40,773 nt of DNA from a bacterium (GTDB lineage: Bacteria > Verrucomicrobiota > Verrucomicrobiia > Chthoniobacterales > UBA6821), in NCBI GenBank assembly GCA_021849805.1, contig JAJZSL010000003.1, positions 1 to 40,773 on the forward strand. Reading direction: 5' to 3'. Positions 8,041 through 17,471 of the stretch are shown here, piece by piece. The translations under genes were made by a program, and so were the position numbers. The notes beneath the pieces are model-generated. The model was not told where the DNA came from. It worked only from the letters and a program-made list of their open reading frames with translations, and did no database searches. How positions within the stretch are numbered: position 1 is the stretch's first letter; each line of letters starts with the position of its first letter.

Positions 8041-8742
8041 ATGACAACGTTAGTTATTCTCCTTTTTTCGCTCTTCTCTTGTTTGTCACTAGCTGCTCTC
8101 AATGAGGTAGAAAAAAACCAATCTACTCTTCAAGATGATGAGAAGAAAACGCAAGCTGATCTGCTAGCATCGCTCAGTCCTGGTGAACGGGGAGAGTTGC
8201 TCACTGCCTATCAAAAAGCTCTTGCTGATCCTTCTGTCCAATCAACACGTGAAATAGCCTATATGGCCTTGCATCATGCGATGCTCAAGATCGATCCCTC
8301 CATTGAGGAGATCATTGCTAAGATGGATGCAGAAGGCCCTGAGCCTGGGAAAAATCTTCATCATGTAAACAGAAATCTAGGCGGTCATTTTCAACAATGG
8401 TTAGCTCACTTTCCAGCAGCAGCAGTTGTTTCTCTTACTGTTGAGCAAAAAGAAGTTCTCAAGCGTGCTCATTCCAAGGCTCTACTTGATCCCAATGTTG
8501 AGCAAGCACGCCAAGTCGCTTACCTGACTTTTTATAATGCTCTTCTGAATGCTGATCCGTTAATTGGACCACTACTTATCAAAGTAGGGATGCAGCAGCC
8601 CTCTAGCATGAAACCTCTCTCTACCAAGCGACCTCTTGTTAATGAAGAGAGAATTCTTGGTGGTGATTTTCAAGCGTGGGGAGAAGAGATTCTTGCTCCT
8701 GCCCTCTCTACTGAAAAACAGAGTGAAGATCAAGCACCATAG
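8041..8742 (+). CDS. Exported protein with tandemly duplicated domain
   Basis: 233 residues. Residues 1-19 (TLVILLFSLFSCLSLAA) look like a Sec signal peptide, although the n-region lacks a Lys/Arg; a lipoprotein is less likely because no clear lipobox follows. The mature part contains the same ~90-residue module twice: residues ~45-130 and ~140-225. Each begins with L(S/T)…E…L..A..KAL.DP.V..AR..AY….A…DP.I and ends with LGG.FQ.W. Unknown function; a periplasmic protein is expected. The gene is isolated: 234 bases from the gene before and convergent with aroQ after. The 217-base gap between 8743 and 8959 shows nothing convincing. Confidence 0.7.
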   Translation: MTTLVILLFSLFSCLSLAALNEVEKNQSTLQDDEKKTQADLLASLSPGERGELLTAYQKALADPSVQSTREIAYMALHHAMLKIDPSIEEIIAKMDAEGPEPGKNLHHVNRNLGGHFQQWLAHFPAAAVVSLTVEQKEVLKRAHSKALLDPNVEQARQVAYLTFYNALLNADPLIGPLLIKVGMQQPSSMKPLSTKRPLVNEERILGGDFQAWGEEILAPALSTEKQSEDQAP

Positions 8743-8959
8743 AGATTTCTTCTCCATAGTGCTTCCAAATTGTTAGAGCCTATTTTTAAAATTCTCTAAA
8801 GGTAGATCGACGCCATCATTCTAGAGCGTTTTAAATGAAGTTTGAATGAAGTTCTAGCCACTGCCATGGCAGCAACGAGGAGTACAAGAACCGCCGTCTA
8901 TTCTTCTTCTACTGCATTGTCTATAGATCTCTTCAAAGCGCTCTAGCAGAATGATCATT

Positions 8960-9241
8960 CTACTCCTGAGGTAAGGAGAGTGATTGTTGAACTTGTTTGG
9001 AATACTTTAAAATGAGAGAGAAGAGTTCTTTGATAAAAAGAGGGTCGAGATGATAAGTCAAGGCGAGGGTAAGGAGTCGCTGTTCCAAATTTTCTTCGCG
9101 GCAGAGATCATCAATAGCCCAGTTTTCTCGATTCTTGAGAGCCCCAATGCTTAAGGAGAGTGCTCGTCGACGAGCTAGTAACTCAATGAGGCGATCATCG
9201 ATTTGATCAATTTCTTCTCGTAGTTGAGTAAGGGTCTTCAT
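8960..9241 (-). CDS. aroQ: Chorismate mutase, AroQ class
   Basis: Converts chorismate to prephenate, the entry to Tyr/Phe. I place the start at the ATG at 9241 (MKTLTQLREEIDQ), giving 93 residues; the longer frame to 9343 adds 34 residues unlike the family. Compared with the E. coli P-protein mutase domain, every active-site residue is present: Arg in LREEID, the second Arg of LLARRR, Lys in GALKNR, Asp/Arg/Glu in DLCREE, and the final Gln in VQQ. It overlaps the end of tyrA by 35 bases in another frame. That order recalls the fused mutase-dehydrogenase of enterobacteria, here as two separate, probably coupled, genes. Last gene of the aromatic operon. Confidence 0.9.
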   Translation of the reverse strand: MKTLTQLREEIDQIDDRLIELLARRRALSLSIGALKNRENWAIDDLCREENLEQRLLTLALTYHLDPLFIKELFSLILKYSKQVQQSLSLPQE

Positions 9242-9968
9242 GAATGAATTGATGATGGAGCGCTTGAAGTTCCTGAAGTAGTTTTTCTCGAACTTCTCGA
9301 GCAAACGGATTATAGCGATGCATGTTAAAGAAAAGCTCTTCATGATCTCCTTGCACGTGGCAAGCTAATTTTTTTAACAGTTCGAAGCTTGGTGTAGACA
9401 ATGTTCTCATTGATGAGGAAAGCATGGGAGCTCGTCCAAGGAAGTAAGCAAGCGCCTGAGTGTGAGCCATGATTTTGTCATGCTCCTGAGCAGAGAGAGA
9501 GATCATCTCCAAGTCCATTCGCTCAAAAATATTCTTCATCTCCTCGGCAAGTATTCCTTGCACGTCAGTACAGAGAACAAGTTGATACTTCTGCATCGAA
9601 CCAGCAGCAAGAGCGTTAGGGCCAAAGAGTGGATGAATGGACATCAGCGGTTGTGTGGAAGGAAAGATGGATCTCATGATCTCTAGAGGAAAAACTTTCA
9701 CCGAAGAAGCTTCAATGATCAGTGTGTTAGAAGTGATCTGATCAACAATCTGCAGACAGCAACTTTCAAGAGCACTGATAGGAACGAGTAGAAAGAGAAA
9801 CTTGACTTTTACTACTTCTTGAAGTGAGACAAGAGGAACCTCAGTAAGAGGGCTGGTACTCAAAGCCGTATCGTGAGCAATAACACGACCAAAAGGGAGT
9901 AAGAGCTTCGCAAAACATTGGCCAAAATTCCCTAGACCTAGAATACCAAAGGTTATTTCTTCTTTCAT
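9207..9968 (-). CDS. tyrA: Prephenate/arogenate dehydrogenase
   Basis: Oxidatively decarboxylates prephenate (or arogenate) with NAD(P)+ in tyrosine synthesis. 253 residues, a compact form without an ACT or mutase domain. The N-terminal Rossmann fold shows FGILGLGNFGQ (GxGxxG, residues 8-15). IHPLFGPNA and AHTQALAYFLGRA carry the family's conserved substrate-binding His residues. Substrate preference (prephenate versus arogenate) and cofactor cannot be read reliably. It lies 24 bases after aroC and overlaps aroQ, so it belongs to the aroB-aroC-tyrA-aroQ transcription unit. ATG start without a Shine-Dalgarno sequence. Confidence 0.88.
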   Translation of the reverse strand: MKEEITFGILGLGNFGQCFAKLLLPFGRVIAHDTALSTSPLTEVPLVSLQEVVKVKFLFLLVPISALESCCLQIVDQITSNTLIIEASSVKVFPLEIMRSIFPSTQPLMSIHPLFGPNALAAGSMQKYQLVLCTDVQGILAEEMKNIFERMDLEMISLSAQEHDKIMAHTQALAYFLGRAPMLSSSMRTLSTPSFELLKKLACHVQGDHEELFFNMHRYNPFAREVREKLLQELQALHHQFIHEDPYSTTRRN

Positions 9969-9992
9969 CGACTAGAAGCGACAAGAGTAATG

Positions 9993-11069
9993 TTATAAGT
10001 TTTGTGCTTTCTGCAGGAGGCAATGATCCATGAGCACAAGAGCAGCCATGGCATCAACAATGGGAACAGCTCGTGGTAGAACGCAAGGATCATGACGACC
10101 TTGAGCGCGGAGAGAGACTTCTTGGTGATCAATTGTGAGTGTTTTTTGCTCCTTAGCGATGGTGGAGACTGGTTTGAAGGCAACTCGAAAGAGAATATTC
10201 TCTCCTGTAGAAATACCACCTAAGATACCTCCAGCATGATTAGTAGCATAGGCGATCTTCCCATCCTTAAGGAAGAAGGAATCATTATGTTGGCTGCCAC
10301 GCAAAGAAGCTCCAGCAAATCCAGAACCGATTTCAAATCCTTTGACAGCATTGATTCCCAACATAGCTTTGCCCAAATCAGCAGAGAGTTTGTCAAAAAC
10401 AGGAGCCCCAAGACCAGCTGGGACACCACGAAGCACCCCTTGAATAACACCTCCCAGAGAGTCGCCTTCTTCTTGAACAGCATGAATAAGATCAGTCATT
10501 TGGGGAACAATTCTTTCATCAGGACAGCGCAAAGGATGGCGCTCAATGGCTTCTCTGGAAACGGTATTCGGGTCAATAGTAGAGCATAACGTTCCTACTT
10601 GCTGGACGTAGCTGAGGATTTCGATTTGAAATTGCTGCTGAAGATATTTTTTTGCAATAGCTCCTGCAGCAACGCGAGCCCATGTTTCACGAGCGCTTGC
10701 TCGACCACCACCTCGAAAATCACGAAAACCATATTTTTTCTCATAGGTAATATCAGCATGAGAGGGACGGTAGAGATTTTTGAGTGCTTGGTAATCTTCT
10801 GGGCGCATGTCCTCGTTGTAGGCTAGTAGGAGGATTGGTGTTCCTGTTGTTTTTCCTTCAAAGATTCCGGAGAGAAGATGTACTTGGTCCCTCTCGTGAC
10901 GTGGTGTGGTTAGGGAGCTTTGGCCTGGGCGACGACGATCAAGCTCTTGTTGTATTTCTTCTGCACTAATGGAAATGTTAGGAGGAGCCCCATCGATAAT
11001 AACGGCAATAGCTCCTCCATGGGATTCACCACAAGTTGTAATTTTAAAAAGATTTCCTAGTGTGTTCAT
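9993..11069 (-). CDS. aroC: Chorismate synthase
   Basis: Last step of the shikimate pathway: EPSP to chorismate, using reduced FMN. 358 residues, standard length. Signatures: GESHGG at 14-19, RRPGQSSLTTPRHERD at ~46-61, RPSHADITYEKKYG, and FRGGGRASARET around residues 120-131. Near the C-terminus, GRHDPCVLPRAVPIVDAM is intact. Its ATG overlaps the end of aroB by four bases (translational coupling). GAAGGA lies a few bases upstream, one of the few Shine-Dalgarno-like motifs in this window. The product feeds AroQ and TyrA encoded directly downstream. Confidence 0.96.
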   Translation of the reverse strand: MNTLGNLFKITTCGESHGGAIAVIIDGAPPNISISAEEIQQELDRRRPGQSSLTTPRHERDQVHLLSGIFEGKTTGTPILLLAYNEDMRPEDYQALKNLYRPSHADITYEKKYGFRDFRGGGRASARETWARVAAGAIAKKYLQQQFQIEILSYVQQVGTLCSTIDPNTVSREAIERHPLRCPDERIVPQMTDLIHAVQEEGDSLGGVIQGVLRGVPAGLGAPVFDKLSADLGKAMLGINAVKGFEIGSGFAGASLRGSQHNDSFFLKDGKIAYATNHAGGILGGISTGENILFRVAFKPVSTIAKEQKTLTIDHQEVSLRAQGRHDPCVLPRAVPIVDAMAALVLMDHCLLQKAQNL

Positions 11070-12163
11070 CTTATTTCCTTCAGTGCTCGGAGAACAATAG
11101 TATCATCAAGGAAATGAAGAAAAGCCTCTCCTTTTTTTCTAACAACTCCAAGTTGATCAAGCAGAACATAGCGGGTGCTACCAGCTAGATTTTTTTTGTC
11201 ATGGAGCGTAGCTCTTAGGAGATCCTTCGGATCGATCTTAGCAATGATGGCAGGAGTGATTTTTAAACGAGCAAAGAGGTCAGTCACGATGTTGAACTCT
11301 TCTTGAGGAAGGAATCCAAGAAGTTGACTGATTTTAAGTTCTACTAAAATCCCAAGTCCCACAGCATATCCATGCATGATTTTATAGTTGGAGAGATGCT
11401 CCAGTGCATGACCGATGGTATGTCCAAAATTGAGCACCATGCGCTCATTACTCTCCCTTTCATCTCTTTGTACAATCGCAACTTTATGTTTCAGCGCTCT
11501 TTGAATAACCCACCGAAGTGTGGTGGAATCAGCTTCTAGGAGGAGATCGATCTGATTGCAGACCATCAAGAAAGCCTCTCGATCAGAAGTAAGAAATATT
11601 TTTATTGCTTCCACTAGCCCGTTGATGAGCTGTTGTTGGGAAAGTGTTTTTAGAAAATCAAGGTCAATGAGCAGAGCACGTGGCTGCCAGAAAGCTCCAA
11701 GGAGATTTTTTCCGTAAATAGTGTTCACTCCTGTTTTGCCACCAATGCTACTATCAATCATGGCCAGCAAGGTTGTAGGAACTTGAATGTAGTCAATGCC
11801 ACGCAAGTACGTTGCTGCAACAAAGCCTGCTATATCTCCCACAACACCCCCTCCTAGCGCAATAATGACACTCTTGCGTCCACAAGCTGCTTGGAGCATG
11901 GCTAACTCCAGCTCTTCCTTAGTCTTGCTAGTTTTAGATTGTTCCCCTGCCTCAAAAGAGAAGAGTAACACATGGAAACCTCTCTCTAGAAGTTCTCGGT
12001 GAAGAGATGTTCCATAGATTTTTTTAACACGATGATCAGTAATAATGACCAGTTGCTCTTCGTGAGTAACCAACGACTCCAAGACTTCAATAATCTTGGC
12101 ATCCAAGAAAATGGGATAAGAAGTAGCAGCCCGTTGGGGAAGTGTTAAGAACGTTCTAATCAA
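11066..12163 (-). CDS. aroB: 3-dehydroquinate synthase
   Basis: Second step of the shikimate pathway: DAHP to 3-dehydroquinate, NAD+ and metal dependent. 365 residues. NAD-binding LGGGVVGDIAGFVA begins at residue 103; the substrate/metal site includes QVPTTLLAMIDSSIGGKTGVN and the NFGHTIGHALEH metal histidines. The start is TTG at 12163: the in-frame upstream stop is the TAA of the peptidase gene only two codons away, and no ATG or GTG is available before the conserved region. Seven bases separate it from the M42 peptidase gene and it overlaps aroC by four, so this is a tight operon. Confidence 0.95.
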   Translation of the reverse strand: MIRTFLTLPQRAATSYPIFLDAKIIEVLESLVTHEEQLVIITDHRVKKIYGTSLHRELLERGFHVLLFSFEAGEQSKTSKTKEELELAMLQAACGRKSVIIALGGGVVGDIAGFVAATYLRGIDYIQVPTTLLAMIDSSIGGKTGVNTIYGKNLLGAFWQPRALLIDLDFLKTLSQQQLINGLVEAIKIFLTSDREAFLMVCNQIDLLLEADSTTLRWVIQRALKHKVAIVQRDERESNERMVLNFGHTIGHALEHLSNYKIMHGYAVGLGILVELKISQLLGFLPQEEFNIVTDLFARLKITPAIIAKIDPKDLLRATLHDKKNLAGSTRYVLLDQLGVVRKKGEAFLHFLDDTIVLRALKEIR

Positions 12164-12169
12164 CTCTTC

Positions 12170-13249
12170 TTAGGTGTGGAGTGTTCTTCCAAATTGCTCG
12201 TCTCTCTTCACTGTGAGAGCAAAAGCAGCCAGTAGCTCCGCTGTTTTTTTAAGATCGGAGAAATGAATCATTTCTACAGGAGAGTGCATGTAACGATTGG
12301 GAACACCAAGGGAGATGGTGGGAATCCCTCCTCGTTGAGAAAAAATAGCATCAGCATCAGTGCCACTGCGGCGAGGATTTACTTCTACTTGAAATGCTAT
12401 TCTCTGACGTTGAGCTATCGAGCACAAACGCTCATTGACTGGCGGATGATTGGTACTTCCAAGACTAATAACAGGCCCCTTTCCTAAGCGAATATCACCA
12501 TGTTTTGGCTTGGAGCAACTGGGGATATCGGTAGCATGGGTCACATCAACAACAAGAGCTACATCAGGGTGAATGCTATGAGCAGCCATTGTTGCACCGT
12601 AGAGACCATTTTCCTCTTGAATCGTTGAGAGGGCAACAACAGAGGCCTGAAGCTTTTTCCTATTCTTGGCAATAATGCGTAGTGCTTGGGCAACAGCCCA
12701 AGCTCCAATACGATTATCACAGCCACGAGCAGCAAAGCAGTCGTTAGCCAGTTCCTGGAAGCTAGAGCTGTAGGTAATAGGATCACCAAGAGCGACTAAT
12801 TTTTCGGCCTCCCTTCGAGAGCTAGCTCCAATGTCGATGTACATTTCATGAAGAGGAGGTACTCTCTTGCGATCATCAGGCTCTTGAAGATGAATGGCTA
12901 GAAGGCCTGTGACTCCAGCAACAGGGCCTTTCTTTGTATGGATGGTGACATGCTGACCGCGGACGAGTGTTTGATCAATGCCTCCAATTCCTTGAAAGTA
13001 GAGAAATCCTTCCTCCGCAATGTAGGAGACCATCATGCCAATTTCATCCATGTGAGCCGCTAAGAGAATTTTAGGGTTCCCCTGAGGATGAATTGTAGCA
13101 AGAGCATTGCCGTAACTATCCATTTCTACTTTATCGGCCAGAGGCTTGACATAATCGATCCAACAGTGCTGACCACGAGTTTCAAAGCCTGAAGGAGAGG
13201 GAATTTGGAGGAGTTTTTTTAAAAAGTCACGTGCTGGAGATTTCATCAT
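12170..13249 (-). CDS. M42 family metallo-aminopeptidase
   Basis: 359 residues. Members are cytoplasmic, usually dodecameric, two-metal aminopeptidases (glutamyl aminopeptidase/endoglucanase M family) that trim peptides. Metal ligands and catalytic residues are visible: AAHMDEIGMM, GCDNRIGAW (bridging Asp), TIQEENGLYGA (catalytic Glu pair), DVTHATD, and the final His in RYMHSPVEMIH. It is the first gene of the block leading into aroB, only seven bases away, so it is probably co-transcribed although unrelated in pathway. ATG start, second codon also ATG. The specific substrate is not predictable. Confidence 0.9.
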   Translation of the reverse strand: MMKSPARDFLKKLLQIPSPSGFETRGQHCWIDYVKPLADKVEMDSYGNALATIHPQGNPKILLAAHMDEIGMMVSYIAEEGFLYFQGIGGIDQTLVRGQHVTIHTKKGPVAGVTGLLAIHLQEPDDRKRVPPLHEMYIDIGASSRREAEKLVALGDPITYSSSFQELANDCFAARGCDNRIGAWAVAQALRIIAKNRKKLQASVVALSTIQEENGLYGATMAAHSIHPDVALVVDVTHATDIPSCSKPKHGDIRLGKGPVISLGSTNHPPVNERLCSIAQRQRIAFQVEVNPRRSGTDADAIFSQRGGIPTISLGVPNRYMHSPVEMIHFSDLKKTAELLAAFALTVKRDEQFGRTLHT

Positions 13250-13365
13250 TACAATAAAAGATCGTTGATTGAGAAGAATTTTCTAGGCACTCTTCTCTTA
13301 AGAGGAAAAGTAACATTAGCTTCTTTGCTCTCAAAGGTCAGTCATGATTTCTAAAATTTGTTTTT

Positions 13366-14127
13366 ATGCCAAATATAAGATCGCTTTCAACGCACCCACA
13401 TAATAGTGATGAGAATAGTTTTTCAGAATTATCCTCTTCTTCTTCGAGTAAAAGTTCCTCACCTCATTCTCTTTCAAGATCAAGGAGTTTTTTTCAAAAT
13501 CAGAGTGACACCTCTTCTTTTTCCTCAATAACTTCTTCCATGAAGAGCACGGAGAGTATGTCTATGAAATCAAAAAAACTAGCACCTCTAGAGCGCATTT
13601 CAGCTCAAGAGTTACAGGAAGTACGCCAAATGATTGATGAAGTTTATGGTGTCGATTCTAAAGAAGCTAGCTTGTTTAAAAAAAGATTCATTCCAACTAC
13701 ACAGATTGATTCTTTATTTTTTGGAGAGAAAACATTGCAGAAAACGTTACAGAAAAAAATTTCTTCCCCAACACGAGAAGAATTAAAATTATTTCTCAGC
13801 GAACTAGCAAATCCAGATGGAACACCATCGATTGCTCATCGTGTTCATCAAGATGGAGAGCTGATGAGAGAACCACGTTTGATCCTTCTCCATTTAGAAT
13901 TAAAGCGATTTATTGAAGAAAATACGTCGTCAGCATGGAGGGAAGCTCTGCTCAATTATTCAGGAAATGCTCTTGATGCTCCAGGAAGAGAAGATCTCAT
14001 TGATCATCTAACGACACAGCCACTGGAGAGTGATCTTATTGTTACTGATTTTAGCGTTGCTGCTCAACTTGCAGAGGCAGCAATCAATCGCTTCAGAATA
14101 TCTAACGGAGAAGCAGCACTTCACTGA
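13366..14127 (+). CDS. Ser-rich hypothetical protein
   Basis: 253 residues, not recognised. Residues ~1-75 are extremely Ser-rich (for example SELSSSSSSKSSSPHSLSRS) and should be disordered. From ~75 on the protein is charged and helical, with short Leu/Glu/Lys stretches and no membrane segment. The design (polar low-complexity N-terminus, helical C-terminus) matches the unknown proteins at 6616, 34124 and 35184, but I see no clear copy of the 51-residue repeat here, so homology is not established. It lies between divergent M42-aro and downstream purSQL. ATG start without a ribosome binding site. The 151 bases before purS contain nothing I could assign. Confidence 0.65.
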   Translation: MPNIRSLSTHPHNSDENSFSELSSSSSSKSSSPHSLSRSRSFFQNQSDTSSFSSITSSMKSTESMSMKSKKLAPLERISAQELQEVRQMIDEVYGVDSKEASLFKKRFIPTTQIDSLFFGEKTLQKTLQKKISSPTREELKLFLSELANPDGTPSIAHRVHQDGELMREPRLILLHLELKRFIEENTSSAWREALLNYSGNALDAPGREDLIDHLTTQPLESDLIVTDFSVAAQLAEAAINRFRISNGEAALH

Positions 14128-14278
14128 GATCCACGCTCTCCTGTTGAAAAAAACTCTCTGAATGTACTTTTTTCTTACCAGGAGAATACGCTGAACTCTC
14201 TATGATCTTTCTCCTTGCTGGAGAGAAGAAGATTTTATTCTTGCTGGAGGAGAGATTGTCAGAGATTTTTATGAACTC

Positions 14279-14509
14279 ATGAAAGCACGCGTTACCATCA
14301 TGCCACAAGCTGCTGTTCTCGATCCAGCTGGAGTTGCCACTGCAGATGCTCTAAAGCACCTTGGATTTGAAGGTGTTCGCTCTGTACGTATTGGTAAGTC
14401 TATCGAGCTCGACCTTGAACATGCTACTGAAGAAGAGCTCCACCAAGCTTGCCGAGATCTTCTCTCCAATCCCATTATGGAGGATTATCATTTGGAAATC
14501 TTCTCGTAG
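14279..14509 (+). CDS. purS: Phosphoribosylformylglycinamidine synthase subunit PurS
   Basis: 76 residues, typical for PurS, the small dimeric subunit that bridges PurQ and the short form of PurL. Family pattern: KARVTIMPQAAVLDPAGVAT at the start, then LGFEGVRSVRIGKSIELDL and a C-terminal LLSNPIMEDYHLEIF (usual form: L.NPVIEDY.IE). It ends with TAG one base before the purQ ATG, so the two are surely co-translated. First gene of the purSQL operon. Confidence 0.93.
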   Translation: MKARVTIMPQAAVLDPAGVATADALKHLGFEGVRSVRIGKSIELDLEHATEEELHQACRDLLSNPIMEDYHLEIFS

Positions 14510-14510
14510 C

Positions 14511-15212
14511 ATGCGTGCAGCGGTTCTTCAGTTTCCTGGCTCTAATGGTGACTATGATGCACTCATGGCACTACGCTCCTTTCCAGAAATAAGTGCCCAG
14601 CTTATTTGGCATCAAGAGAGTTCGCTTGATACCTATGACCTTATTCTCCTACCAGGTGGTTTTTCCTATGGTGATTATTTACGCTCGGGTGCTATTGCCC
14701 GTTTTTCTCCCATCATGCAAGCAGTGAGAAGAGCAGCTGAAGAAGGAAAGTGGATTCTTGGTATTTGTAATGGTTTTCAAATACTCTGTGAGGCTGGCCT
14801 ACTGCCGGGGGTGCTACTACGCAATCGCCATCTTCTCTTTTGTGCTGGAGAACAAATCGTGCGTGTAGAAACAAGCAATACTCCTTTTACAAAGACTATT
14901 TCTCCAAAATCACTCCTGCGCCTTCCCATTGCCCATGGAGAAGGGTGTTATTTTGCTTCCAAAGAAACACTTAAAGAACTCCTCACCAATGATCAAGTTC
15001 TCTTGCGCTATGCAACGGCTCAAGGCATGACAACCTCGGAAGCTAATCCGAATGGTTCGCTAGAAAACATTGCAGGTATTTGTAATAAGGAGAGAAATAT
15101 TTTTGGACTCATGCCACATCCAGAGCGGGCTTTTGAAGAACTTCTTGGAAGTAGGGATGGACGCAAGATTATTGAGTCGCTACTTGCTTCTCTTCACGGA
15201 TTAATACAATAA
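14511..15212 (+). CDS. purQ: Phosphoribosylformylglycinamidine synthase subunit PurQ (glutaminase)
   Basis: Class I glutamine amidotransferase subunit that supplies ammonia to PurL. 233 residues from the ATG at 14511 (MRAAVLQFPGSN); an open extension back to 14361 overlaps purS and is not family-like. Catalytic Cys86 sits in the nucleophile elbow GICNGFQILCEAG. The His/Glu pair is in MPHPERAFE near the C-terminus. LLPGGFSYGDYLRSGAIAR is characteristic of PurQ. It lies one base after purS and 12 before purL. Confidence 0.95.
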   Translation: MRAAVLQFPGSNGDYDALMALRSFPEISAQLIWHQESSLDTYDLILLPGGFSYGDYLRSGAIARFSPIMQAVRRAAEEGKWILGICNGFQILCEAGLLPGVLLRNRHLLFCAGEQIVRVETSNTPFTKTISPKSLLRLPIAHGEGCYFASKETLKELLTNDQVLLRYATAQGMTTSEANPNGSLENIAGICNKERNIFGLMPHPERAFEELLGSRDGRKIIESLLASLHGLIQ

Positions 15213-15224
15213 CCTCGCTACTCC

Positions 15225-17471
15225 ATGATTACTCCAGACTCTATCTCTCAACATGGACTCTCGATGGAAGAATATGAGAAAATTCTCTCTCTTCTCGGTC
15301 GTCAGCCCAGTATAGAAGAACTTGGTGTTTTCTCAGTCATGTGGAGTGAACACTGTTCTTATAAAAACTCCCGCCTAGAACTGAAGAAATTCCCAACCGA
15401 TGGTCCTAAAGTTTTAGTCAAAGCTGGAGAAGAAAATGCTGGAGTTCTCGATCTTGGAGATGGTTGGGCTATTGCTTTTAAAATCGAGAGTCATAATCAC
15501 CCAAGTGCTCTAGAACCATTTCAGGGAGCGGCAACGGGAGTCGGTGGGATCATTCGTGATATTTTTACCATGGGAGCACGCCCCCTGTTCTTGATGAATT
15601 CACTTCGCTTTGGTTCAATTACAGGAAATAGTCAGCGTGCTGCTGAAAATCGACGCCTCTTTGCAGGAGTTGTTGCTGGTATTGGACATTATGGAAACTC
15701 AATTGGTATTCCAACCATCGGTGGTGAAATTTATTTTGATGAAAGTTATCATGGGAATCCGCTAGTCAATGCTTTTTCTCTTGGAGTGCTCAAGCAGGAT
15801 CAAATTGCACGTGGTGCTGCAAGAGGAGTTGGTAATTTAATTTTCTATGTTGGTGCCCAAACAGGACGTGATGGACTTGCAGGAGCTGCTTTTGCTTCTA
15901 GAGAACTAACGGAAGAATCCAAAGCTGATCGGCCTGCTGTTCAGGTAGGAGACCCTTTTCGAGAAAAACTATTACTGGAAGCTTGCTTGGAGCTTCTTGC
16001 TACGGGGAGTGTTGTTGGTATTCAAGACATGGGAGCAGCAGGGCTAACTTGTTCTACTGCGGAAACAGCTAGCCGTGGTGGAACCGGTGTGGATATTGAT
16101 TTAGAACTGGTGCCCAAGAGATCAGATGATTTAACTTCCTATGAACTCCTCCTGAGCGAATCACAAGAGAGGATGCTCGTTATTGTTGAAGAAGGTAAGG
16201 AAGCTTCTATTGAGCGTATTTTCAAAAAGTGGGAACTCCCCTATGCTTTCCTTGGGCGGGTCACCGGGGATGGAAAGATGAAGGTTCGCCGTGGTTCTCA
16301 GGTTGTTGTTGATATTCCTGCAGAAGCGCTGACTCAAGAAGCTCCCCTCTATCGTCGTGAGGCTGCTTCTTGGAAGCCTCCAGCTCCTCTTGATCTTCAA
16401 ACAGTTCCTCTTGCTGACCCCCTTCTTGTGCTTCATGAACTCTTAAGTTACCCTAGCATTGCTTGCAAGCGTTGGGTTTGGAGCCAGTATGATCAAACAG
16501 TAGGTAATGGAACGGTGGTTTCAGCAGGTTCTGATGCAGCTGTCTTCTATGTCCGTGAAGCCAACAAATTCCTAGCAGCAACCAGTGACTGTAATGCCAT
16601 CTATTGTTCTCTTGATCCTTATGAGGGAGCTAAAATAGCAGTTGCTGAAGCTGCTCGTAATTTAGCCTGCTCAGGAGCTCTTCCTCTGGGTGCTACGGAT
16701 AATCTCAATTTTGGTAATCCCTATAAGCCAGTCAGTTTTTTCCAGCTTCGCGCTGCTATTGAAGGAATAGCTGAGGGGTGCCGCGCTTTTGATATTCCAG
16801 TAACAGGGGGCAACGTCAGTCTTTACAATGAAAGCCCTCTCTCTTCCATTGATCCAACACCAACGGTAGCACTTGTTGGGTTCATTCAATCCCCAGAAGA
16901 GATCACGCTGCAGCACTTCAGAGAACCAGGAGATATCATCTTTTTGCTAGGAGCTATCGGAAGCGAACTTGGTGGATCTCACTATTTACTTGTTTCGCAC
17001 AAAAGAAAAGAAGGACTTCCTCCTCGAGTTGATTTAGGACATGAAAAAGCTATTCATGATCAACTTCGATTGTTGGTTCGATTGGGACTAGTACGTAGCG
17101 CTCACGATTGTGCTGAAGGAGGACTTGCTGTCGCCCTGGCAGAATCATGCTTTGGTTCTTCGCGAGCTTTGAGTGAAGCAGCAGAGCTTCTTGGAGCCAC
17201 TATTGATTTAGGAAATGAAGATTTGCGTCCTGATGTAGCTCTCTTTAATGAATCTCAAAGCCGACTTCTCTTCTCGATATCACCTCACACTCTCACCCAA
17301 GTTGAAGAACATTTGATCGCCTCAGGACTCCCATTTACTCGGCTTGGAGTAGTCACCAGAGAACCAAAGCTCTCCATTCAACTCAAAGAGAAGAAGTATC
17401 AATGGAGCACGGGGGCTCTCTATCAGAGCTGGTCGACTTCTCTTGCAACCATCATGAAGGATCAAGAGTAG
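15225..17471 (+). CDS. purL: Phosphoribosylformylglycinamidine synthase subunit PurL (short form)
   Basis: ATP-dependent conversion of FGAR to FGAM in de novo purine synthesis, together with PurQ and PurS. 748 residues, the Bacillus-type short PurL rather than the ~1300-residue fused enzyme. Conserved sequences: [15 protein letters not shown] near residue 40, the [20 protein letters not shown] nucleotide site, [26 protein letters not shown], and [17 protein letters not shown]. It ends convergent with nadB, the last ten bases overlapping. The operon contains no other purine genes within the window. Confidence 0.96.
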   Translation: MITPDSISQHGLSMEEYEKILSLLGRQPSIEELGVFSVMWSEHCSYKNSRLELKKFPTDGPKVLVKAGEENAGVLDLGDGWAIAFKIESHNHPSALEPFQGAATGVGGIIRDIFTMGARPLFLMNSLRFGSITGNSQRAAENRRLFAGVVAGIGHYGNSIGIPTIGGEIYFDESYHGNPLVNAFSLGVLKQDQIARGAARGVGNLIFYVGAQTGRDGLAGAAFASRELTEESKADRPAVQVGDPFREKLLLEACLELLATGSVVGIQDMGAAGLTCSTAETASRGGTGVDIDLELVPKRSDDLTSYELLLSESQERMLVIVEEGKEASIERIFKKWELPYAFLGRVTGDGKMKVRRGSQVVVDIPAEALTQEAPLYRREAASWKPPAPLDLQTVPLADPLLVLHELLSYPSIACKRWVWSQYDQTVGNGTVVSAGSDAAVFYVREANKFLAATSDCNAIYCSLDPYEGAKIAVAEAARNLACSGALPLGATDNLNFGNPYKPVSFFQLRAAIEGIAEGCRAFDIPVTGGNVSLYNESPLSSIDPTPTVALVGFIQSPEEITLQHFREPGDIIFLLGAIGSELGGSHYLLVSHKRKEGLPPRVDLGHEKAIHDQLRLLVRLGLVRSAHDCAEGGLAVALAESCFGSSRALSEAAELLGATIDLGNEDLRPDVALFNESQSRLLFSISPHTLTQVEEHLIASGLPFTRLGVVTREPKLSIQLKEKKYQWSTGALYQSWSTSLATIMKDQE

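Noticed and set aside
8866-8949. 27-codon Ser/Thr-rich frame before aroQ
   Set aside because: Too short, no family, and located in a convergent gap.
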